From positions 1 through 5,904 of the forward strand of contig JALXCG010000446.1 of assembly GCA_026991065.1 (NCBI GenBank): a DNA stretch of 5,904 nucleotides, in the 5' to 3' direction. Made by a program: the position numbers and the translations under genes. This DNA is from JALXCG01 sp026991065 [NCBI: Gemmatimonadota bacterium] (GTDB lineage: Bacteria > GCA-2686955). A model generated the notes under the pieces. It was not told where the DNA came from. It did not search any database and worked only from the letters and a program-made list of their open reading frames with translations. Positions within the stretch are counted from its first letter, which is position 1. Each line of letters starts with the position of its first letter. This document shows positions 1 to 4,439 of the stretch, in pieces.

Positions 1-50
1 GTTCCGCAGGCGCGCACGCTAACTCGCTTCACTCCGGCGCAACCGGCTTT

Positions 51-86
51 CTGTGGCGCGGATGCCGGGAAACGCTCGGGCCACAG
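51..86. repeat. Inverted repeat, 7-bp arms
   Basis: CTGTGGC at 51-57 is perfectly complementary to GCCACAG at 80-86. The 22-nt interior contains a further CCG/CGG pairing. No T-run follows on either strand, so it is not a clear intrinsic terminator. Its role is unknown. Confidence 0.35.
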
Positions 87-115
87 GGTCTCAACCCGCG
101 CGAAACCGGAGGCAC

Positions 116-244
116 TCAGAAGCAAGCGCGCACAAAAACCAGCAGGGCCGTGACCGAAGCCAAGAACACCATTAGCCGCATGTCGCTGCTCTCGGGTGTT
201 TCGAGATCGACTCTCTTGCTGGACGGGGGAGATGAAGCACTCAT
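116..244 (-). CDS. Possible 42-aa single-pass membrane peptide
   Basis: This is an ATG (242-244) to TGA (116-118) frame of 42 codons. The N-terminal half is polar (Ser/Pro-rich, then KRVDLETPESSD). The C-terminal 20 residues form one hydrophobic segment, MRLMVFLASVTALLVFVRAC, ending in Phe. This is the layout of a small tail-anchored or single-pass membrane peptide. About 69% of third positions are G/C, compatible with coding in this genome. It lies 163 nt downstream of birA on the same strand. Against it: there is no convincing Shine-Dalgarno (only CGGG before the ATG), I recognise no homologue, and longer open frames overlap it on both strands. It may be a chance ORF. Confidence 0.25.
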   Translation of the reverse strand: MSASSPPSSKRVDLETPESSDMRLMVFLASVTALLVFVRACF

Positions 245-350
245 GGTACCCGTTCGACACGCAAGACGCGCGCCAGCTATCACGCACTCCGGTCCAGAAC
301 CGCTATCTTCAATGTACCCATGATGTTACGTCAGCACAGAAGAACCCACT

Positions 351-365
351 CGTGATTTCATCACG
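351..365. repeat. Dyad CGTGAT-TTC-ATCACG
   Basis: A perfect 6-bp dyad with a 3-nt centre lies about 43 nt past the birA stop. In the birA transcript it would fold into a short hairpin, CGTGAT-GAA-ATCACG, but no uridine run follows. It is therefore a weak terminator candidate. The symmetry would equally suit a dimeric DNA-binding protein. Confidence 0.35.
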
Positions 366-407
366 GAACTGCGGGCCTCAATTCTCCCCTGCAATTCAGC
401 GTTGTCT

Positions 408-1265
408 TCATATTGGGACGTCGATCTCCACCAGTTCTCCCGCACCCACCACCCTCTCTCCGCCCCCGCCATCGGCCAGGCGAAGGCAGCCATTGTGGTC
501 GATGCCTTGGACCCGCCCGACTACCGCGCCCGGACCGCTGCCGACCTCGACCCAGCGACCGAGATGATCGCAGCGGGCGTTCCAAGCCTCCACCAGCGGC
601 GCAAATCCATCCTGCAAAACCGTCGACCAGCGCGCCTCCAGAGCGGGGACTATTGCTGCAACCACCTCGCTCAGAGAGATGGGGCGCTGGGCGGCCAGCG
701 CCATGCTGCTGCTTCTTCGGCGCAGGCCTTGAGGGAAATCCTCGGCTCTGTGGCCAACATTGACACCGATTCCGATGACGATCCAGCGAATGCCCCCGCC
801 GCGCGTCTCTGCTTGCGCCAAGACTCCGGCGACCTTGCGGCCCTCAATCCGAACGTCGTTCGGCCACTTCACAGCTACACGTCCTTCACCCGACCCCGAG
901 TTGCCGCCGCCAAGCAGCGAATCCAAGGCCTCACAGAGCGCCAAGCCGGTAGCCGGACTCAGTGCACCGAGACCATCCGCCGGCCCTTCCGGGCGCAGAA
1001 TGAGCGAGCAGTAGAGCCCCAATCCGGGCGGAGAATCCCAAATCCGCGCATGTCGGCCCCGACCACGCGTCTGCTGCACAGCGGCAACGATAGCGCCATG
1101 CGGAGCGGGATCGGATGTCGCCCGAGCCCATTCCACCGCCACATCCATGGTGCTGGTTGCGCTCTCAAGAACCCGAGCCGGGCGTCCCAGGCGACGCGTT
1201 GCCAAGGCACCGAACGCGGCCCGCAACTGACCTGCTATTTCCTTAATGTCATGATCAGAATCCAT
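408..1265 (-). CDS. birA: Biotin--[acetyl-CoA-carboxylase] ligase (short, no HTH)
   Basis: This cytoplasmic enzyme activates biotin with ATP to biotinyl-5'-AMP and transfers it to the target lysine of biotin carboxyl carrier domains, such as acetyl-CoA carboxylase BCCP. The 285-aa product shows the family motifs in order: substrate-contact ATSTMD (36-41), the biotinyl-AMP-binding loop QQTRGRGRHARIW (64-76), KWPNDV (133-138), the catalytic-lysine motif GRKVAGVL (142-149, Lys144) and GIGVNV (165-170). A small C-terminal beta domain follows. About 30 residues precede the catalytic core, so the roughly 60-residue winged-helix repressor domain of E. coli BirA is absent. This is a class I ligase that should not bind operators itself. 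The ATG at 1265 has a purine-rich site (AGAGAGGGCGAGAG) directly upstream. A TTGACA-containing promoter lies about 60 nt upstream, overlapped by a palindrome. The common partner coaX is not visible next to it. Confidence 0.93.
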   Translation of the reverse strand: MDSDHDIKEIAGQLRAAFGALATRRLGRPARVLESATSTMDVAVEWARATSDPAPHGAIVAAVQQTRGRGRHARIWDSPPGLGLYCSLILRPEGPADGLGALSPATGLALCEALDSLLGGGNSGSGEGRVAVKWPNDVRIEGRKVAGVLAQAETRGGGIRWIVIGIGVNVGHRAEDFPQGLRRRSSSMALAAQRPISLSEVVAAIVPALEARWSTVLQDGFAPLVEAWNARCDHLGRWVEVGSGPGAVVGRVQGIDHNGCLRLADGGGGERVVGAGELVEIDVPI

Positions 1266-1300
1266 CTCTCGCCCTCTCTTACCGCGCTGATTGCGCCCAC

Positions 1301-1331
1301 AACGTACTCAGAACATGCACCCGAGTGTCAA
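1301..1331 (-). promoter_or_regulatory. Candidate sigma-70-type promoter of birA
   Basis: On the minus strand an exact TTGACA (1326-1331) is followed 19 nt later by TACGTT (1301-1306), a weak -10 matching TATAAT at T1, A2 and T6. The 19-nt spacer is longer than the preferred 17, so the -10 assignment is loose. It would give a birA leader of roughly 30 nt. The -35 lies inside the palindrome at 1325-1343. Confidence 0.35.
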
Positions 1332-1343
1332 AAATGGTGACAC
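1325..1343. promoter_or_regulatory. Palindromic operator candidate GTGTCA-N7-TGACAC
   Basis: GTGTCA (1325-1330) and TGACAC (1338-1343) are perfect inverted copies around a 7-nt AT-leaning centre (aaaatgg). A 19-bp site with about two helical half-turns between arm centres is typical for a dimeric helix-turn-helix protein. It covers the TTGACA facing birA, where binding would repress. It also lies about 120-140 bp upstream of the sigma-54-like element facing right, the usual distance for an enhancer-binding protein. Which protein binds, if any, cannot be told. BirA here has no DNA-binding domain. Confidence 0.5.
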
Positions 1344-1460
1344 AAGAGAGTGGGAAACGCGGTGCAAATGCCACGCTGCAGTAGCCAGCAAAGAAGGGAG
1401 AGCAGGCCAAGCGAAGACTCAATAACGCCTTAGTAATCGGGAGCGACGATCGCGCCGGAA

Positions 1461-1478
1461 CCGGCACGTCCCTTGCGT
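1461..1478 (+). promoter_or_regulatory. Sigma-54-type -24/-12 promoter candidate
   Basis: CCGGCACGTCCCTTGCGT matches the sigma-54 (RpoN) consensus YTGGCACG-N4-TTGCW at all but two fixed positions: C for T before GG, and G in the final W. The diagnostic GG (1463-1464) and GC (1475-1476) have the required 10-nt spacing. Transcription would begin near 1487-1488, giving an approximately 88-nt leader to the ATG at 1576. The match was found by eye in a GC-rich region, so a chance hit is possible. Confidence 0.4.
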
Positions 1479-1514
1479 AACGAAAGGCCGTCGGTCATCG
1501 AACCGGCTTTCGTT
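1479..1514. repeat. Imperfect hairpin in small-gene leader
   Basis: AACGAAAG (1479-1486) pairs perfectly with CTTTCGTT (1507-1514). Nested inside, CGGT (1492-1495) pairs with ACCG (1502-1505) around a CATCGA loop. The stems are separated by an asymmetric internal loop. If transcription starts near 1488, the outer left arm lies just before the start and only the inner stem would be in the RNA. The outer arms may then be a DNA-level repeat. No T-run follows. Confidence 0.35.
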
Positions 1515-1564
1515 CCGCCACTCGTGAGACCGCCCGCGTGAGCGCGCGCCACGAGCATTTGAAA

Positions 1565-1570
1565 AGAGGT
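1565..1570 (+). promoter_or_regulatory. Ribosome binding site AGAGGT
   Basis: AGAGGT, preceded by further A residues, ends 5 nt before the ATG at 1576. It is a close match to AAGGAGGT at good spacing. This is the main evidence that the short frame that follows is translated. Confidence 0.6.
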
Positions 1571-1575
1571 CAACC

Positions 1576-1722
1576 ATGGGACTCGAATACTTCCTCCGCG
1601 CCATTACTGCCGACAACGACTCCGAGATGCTGCGCGTACTCGACGAATACGATGAAGTGCTGGAAACCGCGCGAGCACTGGAGAGCCTCTCGCGCGAAGA
1701 CGATATGGTAGCCGCCGGCTGA
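1576..1722 (+). CDS. Small acidic protein, 48 aa, unknown function
   Basis: An ATG to TGA frame of 48 codons, the only convincing plus-strand gene in the window. It has a well-placed AGAGGT site. Third positions are 34 of 48 G/C, like real genes here. The product has 13 Asp/Glu, 4 Arg, no Lys, Cys, Trp or Pro, so it is strongly negative. Hydrophobic residues recur at 3-4 spacing across residues 18-38 (M18, V21, L22, Y25, V28, L29, L35, L38), predicting one amphipathic helix able to dimerise or dock on a partner. There is no signal peptide or membrane segment. It is divergent from birA and convergent with the glycosyltransferase, stopping 33 nt before that gene's stop. A sigma-54-like promoter lies about 100 nt upstream. 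I do not recognise the family. Longer minus-strand frames over the same bases (1419-1766, 1604-2200) look like shadows. Confidence 0.6.
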   Translation: MGLEYFLRAITADNDSEMLRVLDEYDEVLETARALESLSREDDMVAAG

Positions 1723-1755
1723 CCCGCGGCCAACTCACTCGGCCCGGTCGAAATC

Positions 1756-2760
1756 TCAAACCGCACAGAGAAAATCCTCGCCCTCGACCAGGCCCAGCCG
1801 CTTCAACTCGCCGCGAACCACGTCTCTCTGCAGGCGTGCGCTTACCGCGGCGAGATAGAGCGCCCCACGAAATCGTAGAGCTTCGGCCGCATGAAGAACC
1901 GGGATGCCGTGGATCTTCTTGCCGATCTTGCGCGGGTTTAGATCGAGAAAGGCACTGAGCTGAACGCCGTGCCGCAAGAGCGCCCGCGCCAAAGGTTTTC
2001 CCACCACTCCGGCCCCCACGATGACCACCGAGCGACCTGTCTCCAGGGTCTTCGCCACATGCTCCGCCTTGAGGTCGATAAACCGTCGGCGCGCATACAT
2101 GGGGTGGGTCCGCGTGAGTCGCTCCTCGCGCTCGCGCCAGGCGTGCAACACCTGGGGTAGCTTCCGAAAACGGTAACCGCGGCGATGCATTCGCAGCCAC
2201 AAGTCGTAGTCCTCCGGAAACTCCCCCTGACGATAGCCCCCGACCTCAACCAGCGCACGCTTGCGCACCATCACGCTCGGGTGCACCACCGGACACTCGA
2301 TGAGGATCTCGCGGGCAACGCTCTCCGGCTCCAAAACCTGGTTTGACCAAGCCAGATACTCGCGCATGCCGCGACGAGTGGCCGAACGTGGAAACGAACG
2401 CACCCGACTTGCGACCACCGCCACCTCTCGTTCCCGTTCCAGCGCCTTGACCTGCAGTGCAAAACGGTCGCGATGGGTGATGTCATCGGCATCCATCCGT
2501 GCCACGAACTCAGCCCGCGACAGCGTGATCCCCTGGTTCAGCGCCGCCACGATCCCGCGCGGGGGTGTGTGGAAAACGCGGATCCTGGAGTCGTGCCGGG
2601 CATACTCCGCGGCCAAAGCTCCACTGCCGTCACGAGAGCCATCGTCAACGCAGATGATCTCCAACTCAACAAGGCTCTGCCGTTGTATCGAGCGTAGCGC
2701 GGCACCGAGGTGGGCAACGCAATCGCGGACCGGCAGAATGCAGGAAACTCGGGGAGTCAG
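1756..2760 (-). CDS. Family 2 glycosyltransferase with C-terminal Rossmann-like domain
   Basis: This likely cytoplasmic, nucleotide-sugar-dependent glycosyltransferase (GT-A fold) transfers a sugar to a glycan or lipid-linked acceptor for surface polysaccharide. The substrate cannot be predicted. Counting from the chosen start (334 aa), the GT2 domain runs from about residue 3 to 215: beta-strand VSCILPVRD, nucleotide-binding CVDDGS (37-42), the metal-binding motif MDADD (89-93) and the catalytic-base motif EDYDLWLR (183-190). From about 240 a second domain begins with VVIVGAGVVGKPLA, a glycine-rich nucleotide-binding turn (GAGVVG 249-254), followed by FLDLNPRKIGKKIHGIPVL. It resembles NAD-binding or PglD-N/CoA-binding-like folds. 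No membrane helix is seen. The frame opens further upstream (GTG 2862, GTG 2793), but the GT2 fold starts at once after CTG 2758-2760, which lies 7 nt behind a perfect GAGGAGG. I prefer CTG; GTG 2793 is the main alternative. Confidence 0.88.
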   Translation of the reverse strand: MTPRVSCILPVRDCVAHLGAALRSIQRQSLVELEIICVDDGSRDGSGALAAEYARHDSRIRVFHTPPRGIVAALNQGITLSRAEFVARMDADDITHRDRFALQVKALEREREVAVVASRVRSFPRSATRRGMREYLAWSNQVLEPESVAREILIECPVVHPSVMVRKRALVEVGGYRQGEFPEDYDLWLRMHRRGYRFRKLPQVLHAWREREERLTRTHPMYARRRFIDLKAEHVAKTLETGRSVVIVGAGVVGKPLARALLRHGVQLSAFLDLNPRKIGKKIHGIPVLHAAEALRFRGALYLAAVSARLQRDVVRGELKRLGLVEGEDFLCAV

Positions 2761-2767
2761 GACGCCG

Positions 2768-2774
2768 CCTCCTC
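2768..2774 (-). promoter_or_regulatory. Strong RBS that points to a CTG start
   Basis: GAGGAGG on the minus strand is followed by a 7-nt spacer and then CTG (2758-2760) in the glycosyltransferase frame. No ATG, GTG or TTG lies at a usable distance. GTG 2793 is upstream of this site and has no site of its own at normal spacing. Confidence 0.5.
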
Positions 2775-2809
2775 GGTCCTCGCGAAAAGACACCGACCGG
2801 TGTCGACAT

Positions 2810-2830
2810 CCCCTCCCCGGCCCATCCTCC
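2810..2830 (-). other. G-rich tract upstream of glycosyltransferase RBS
   Basis: The minus strand reads GGAGGATGGGCCGGGGAGGGG, with G-runs of 2, 2, 3, 4 and 4 separated by 1-2 nt. It could form a two-layer G-quadruplex in the leader RNA about 36 nt ahead of the GAGGAGG site. Composition alone may explain it. Confidence 0.25.
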
Positions 2831-2871
2831 GGAAGCCCACACCTCCGGAGCACCACCGCCACCGAGCCACC

Positions 2872-2892
2872 GGGAGCCCGAGACGGGCTCCC
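2872..2892. repeat. Perfect 9-bp hairpin GGGAGCCCG-AGA-CGGGCTCCC
   Basis: GGGAGCCCG (2872-2880) and CGGGCTCCC (2884-2892) are exact inverted copies around a 3-nt loop. This would be a very stable stem in RNA from either strand. There is no T-run on either side, so it is not a canonical intrinsic terminator. On the minus strand it lies 111 nt ahead of the glycosyltransferase start, so it could be a leader structure or an RNA-stability element. Confidence 0.55.
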
Positions 2893-3044
2893 AGCAGAGC
2901 GGAGGAGGTTTGCTCAAGAGTGGCACCTCTCGAGCCCAGTCGTGGACAACCGAGCGACCGCACGACCCAGGCGAAGCCCGCGGTGAGGGGAAAACAGACC
3001 ACCACGGACACTGCCGCGTCCCACGGACGCCCACGAAGAAACAC

Positions 3045-3087
3045 CTTGTGAAACAAGATGTTCGGACAGTTCGGCATCCTGTCCGAA
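3045..3087 (-). terminator. Tandem hairpins downstream of trxB
   Basis: In the trxB direction, TTCGGACAG pairs with CTGTCCGAA (3061-3069 with 3079-3087, 9 bp, 9-nt loop). A few bases later CTTGT-TTC-ACAAG forms a second small stem (3045-3057). The bases between and after are T-leaning (CATCTTGTTTC, then GTGTTTCTTC) but lack a clean uridine run. A transcription terminator or mRNA 3'-end structure for trxB about 140 nt past its stop is the best guess. Confidence 0.35.
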
Positions 3088-3157
3088 GCACGCGCTGACC
3101 CCCAAGCGGGTCCGGCGATCTCTCCAGGGGAAGTCTCACGACCTGGACGCATCATAG

Positions 3158-3204
3158 GCGAAGAAAGAGCGAAGATGCAACAAGAAAAGCGAAGAAAAAG
3201 CGAA
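3158..3204. repeat. GCGAAGA short repeat, purine-rich tract
   Basis: GCGAAGA occurs at 3158-3164, AGCGAAGA at 3168-3175 and 3188-3195, and AGCGAA at 3199-3204, joined by A-rich spacers. In trxB mRNA this becomes a pyrimidine-rich, G-poor tract (TTCGCTTTTTCTTCGC...) starting about 25 nt after the stop codon. A 4-bp stem GCGA-GAAAT-TCGC sits at its start, followed by T5. It could serve as a weak intrinsic terminator or a Rho-loading region, or be simple slippage-derived sequence. Confidence 0.4.
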
Positions 3205-3228
3205 TTTCTCGCGGCAGTGCAGCGCTAC

Positions 3229-4164
3229 TTACTCATGCTCCGCCAAGTAGCGTTCCGCATCAATGGCTGCCATGCATCCGGAACCAGCCGCCGTAATCGC
3301 CTGTCGATAACGGGAGTCCGCCACATCCCCGGCCGCGAATACGCCCTCGACACTGGTATAGGAGGTCGCATTCATGGTCTTCAGGTAGCCCACCTCGTCC
3401 ATCTCCAGCACGCCCTTGAAGAGATCGGTGTTGGGCCGGTGGCCTATCGCAATGAAAAGGCCGTCCACCGCGAGTTCGCGTACCTCGCCGGTTTTCACGT
3501 TCCGCAGTTGAACACCGCGCACACCGCCCGCATCCGGCTCACCGAGAATATCGACGACCACTGAATCCCAGGCGAATTCAATCTTCTCATTCGCCAGGGC
3601 ACGCTCCTGCATGATCTTCGATCCACGCAGAGCATCGCGGCGGTGAATCAGTGTGACCTTGGAAGCGTAGCGGGTCAGGAAAAGAGCCTCTTCCAGCGCG
3701 GTGTCGCCACCGCCAACGATCGCCACCGCTTTGTCCCGGTAGAAAAACCCGTCACAGGTCGCGCAGGCGGAAACCCCCATCCCCATGAGCGTCTTCTCTT
3801 TTTCCAACCCAAGCAAGCGCGCGGTCGCGCCGGTTGCCACAATCACGGTGCGCGCCAACACGCTGCCCTGGTCGGTGGTGATGCGGAAGGGGCGTTGACT
3901 CAGATCCACAGCCGTAACCGTGTCGGGGTTCAGCTCGGTGCCGAAACGCTCTGCCTGTTTCCGAAAAAGCTCCATGAGTTGCGGCCCCATCACTCCCTCG
4001 GGAAAGCCCGGGTAGTTTTCCACATCGGTGGTGATGGTCAACTGCCCGCCGGGCTGCAGCCCTTCAAAAAGCAGCGGTTCCAGATTCGCCCGGGCAGCGT
4101 AGATCGCGGCGGTGTAGCCCGCCGGGCCGGAGCCGATAATGACGACGTTTTTTACTTCACTCAT
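3229..4164 (-). CDS. trxB: Thioredoxin reductase (NADPH, FAD)
   Basis: This cytoplasmic flavoenzyme passes electrons from NADPH through FAD and a redox disulfide to oxidised thioredoxin. The 311-aa product is close to the usual 310-320. Visible motifs are the N-terminal FAD-binding GSGPAGYTAAIYAARA (11-26), ENYPGFP (49-55), the redox centre CATC (Cys134, Cys137) followed by DG, the NADPH-binding GGGDTALEEA (151-160), HRR (174-176, contacts the NADPH 2'-phosphate) and the C-terminal FAD motif GVFAAGDV (274-281) with the RQAITAAGSG segment (287-296). The frame is open to 4302, but the extra 46 residues are low-complexity and the enzyme fold begins right after ATG 4162-4164. That ATG has GAGAGA a few bases upstream. 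The gene is complete. It stands apart from its neighbours: 344 nt from cysQ upstream and 468 nt from the glycosyltransferase downstream. No thioredoxin gene is in view. Confidence 0.96.
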   Translation of the reverse strand: MSEVKNVVIIGSGPAGYTAAIYAARANLEPLLFEGLQPGGQLTITTDVENYPGFPEGVMGPQLMELFRKQAERFGTELNPDTVTAVDLSQRPFRITTDQGSVLARTVIVATGATARLLGLEKEKTLMGMGVSACATCDGFFYRDKAVAIVGGGDTALEEALFLTRYASKVTLIHRRDALRGSKIMQERALANEKIEFAWDSVVVDILGEPDAGGVRGVQLRNVKTGEVRELAVDGLFIAIGHRPNTDLFKGVLEMDEVGYLKTMNATSYTSVEGVFAAGDVADSRYRQAITAAGSGCMAAIDAERYLAEHE

Positions 4165-4216
4165 GATTCTCTCGATCTCTGGGATTCCCGTCACGGTCAG
4201 CTTCCCGAGTAGGCTA

Positions 4217-4245
4217 CCTGAGTTCCGTGGGTCCCTGGACTCAGG
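4217..4245. repeat. Bulged hairpin in trxB leader
   Basis: CCTGAGT (4217-4223) pairs with ACTCAGG (4239-4245), and after a bulged T the CC at 4225-4226 pairs with GG at 4237-4238, closing a 10-nt loop. It lies 53-81 nt upstream of the trxB ATG. It may be a leader structure, and a protein site is equally possible. Confidence 0.35.
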
Positions 4246-4390
4246 ACGCGGCTGTCCAAGCGAGACGGGCGGTGGGTGGAAAAGATGCGCTGAGCTGCTC
4301 ATTGCGCCGGGAAAACAGTGTGACTTCAGCCCCCATCTTGCACCATCTTCCTGCGTTGGCGCGGGCTCTGACGGGCGATGTGGGCCAGGA

Positions 4391-4412
4391 CCAGCGGCGC
4401 TTCCGCCGCTGG
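4391..4412. repeat. Perfect 9-bp hairpin CCAGCGGCG-CTTC-CGCCGCTGG
   Basis: The arms 4391-4399 and 4404-4412 are exact inverted copies around a 4-nt loop (CTTC on plus, GAAG on minus). On the minus strand it lies about 97 nt after the cysQ stop. The sequence after it (TCCTGGCCC) is not T-rich, so it could be a Rho-independent-like end without a U-tract, a repetitive extragenic palindrome-type element or part of a structured leader. Confidence 0.55.
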
Positions 4413-4439
4413 CGCGTGCCTCCCGGTACAGCTCTTCCG

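Larger units (their letters stand above)
1..407. other. Region downstream of birA, no certain gene
   Basis: No recognisable gene lies here. Two frames stay open to the left edge without a good start: one on plus from position 3 to a TGA near 322, and one on minus from the left edge to a TAG near 310. Neither translation resembles a family I know, and they overlap antisense, so at most one could be coding. A 42-codon minus-strand frame (116-244) is listed separately. Two inverted repeats are visible: CTGTGGC (51-57) with GCCACAG (80-86), and CGTGAT-TTC-ATCACG (351-365). A partial gene entering from the left edge cannot be excluded. Confidence 0.5.
1266..1575. other. Divergent regulatory region, birA / small acidic gene
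   Basis: This 310-nt gap lies between the birA start (minus) and a small plus-strand gene. It contains, from left to right, a candidate birA promoter (1301-1331), a perfect palindrome over its -35 (1325-1343), a sigma-54-like -24/-12 promoter pointing right (1461-1478), an imperfect hairpin (1479-1514) and the ribosome binding site of the small gene (1565-1570). The 62-codon minus-strand frame at 1279-1467 has no family resemblance and I do not call it. Confidence 0.5.
2761..3228. other. 468-nt gap between trxB and the glycosyltransferase
   Basis: No confident gene. Frames are open in all three minus-strand registers, but their products are rich in Arg, Trp, Cys and Gly as expected from non-coding GC-rich DNA. 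The only one with interesting context is 2757-3155 (132 codons): its TGA (2757-2759) overlaps the glycosyltransferase CTG as CTGA, and it has a hydrophobic stretch (AAVSVVVCFPLTAGFAWVV), but its ATG has no ribosome binding site. The gap also holds a G-rich minus-strand tract (2810-2830), a perfect 9-bp hairpin (2872-2892), a repeat CCACGGAC at 3002 and 3021, two adjacent hairpins (3045-3087) and a GCGAAGA repeat tract (3158-3204). Confidence 0.5.

Noticed and set aside
402-1340. 312-codon plus-strand open frame antisense to birA
   Set aside because: Low-complexity Arg/Ala/Pro-rich product with no family motifs. The opposite strand encodes unmistakable BirA motifs, so this is a GC-rich shadow. 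The same holds for shorter frames at 413-763, 760-1014, 931-1131 and 959-1210.
41-1511. 11-nt direct repeat AACCGGCTTTC at 41-51 and 1501-1511
   Set aside because: A few exact 11-mers are expected by chance in about 6 kb of GC-rich DNA, and flanking bases do not match. It is no evidence for a mobile-element or att pair.
1604-2258. Minus-strand frames 1604-2200 and 1938-2258, and plus frame 2261-2986
   Set aside because: They lie inside the glycosyltransferase in other registers or antisense, and show only Arg-rich non-coding composition.
2921-2935. Second sigma-54-like match, TGGCAC-N5-GAGC on plus
   Set aside because: GG-N10-GC spacing is right but the -12 box is GAGC, not TTGC, and no supported plus-strand gene follows. 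It is useful as a reminder that near matches arise by chance here.
3643-4212. 189-codon plus-strand frame over trxB
   Set aside because: Antisense shadow of the conserved TrxB sequence, with no ribosome binding site or recognisable domain.
4165-4302. N-terminal extension of trxB to 4302
   Set aside because: The 46 extra residues are Pro/Ser/Arg-rich and unlike any TrxB. The FAD motif sits at its normal distance from the ATG at 4164.
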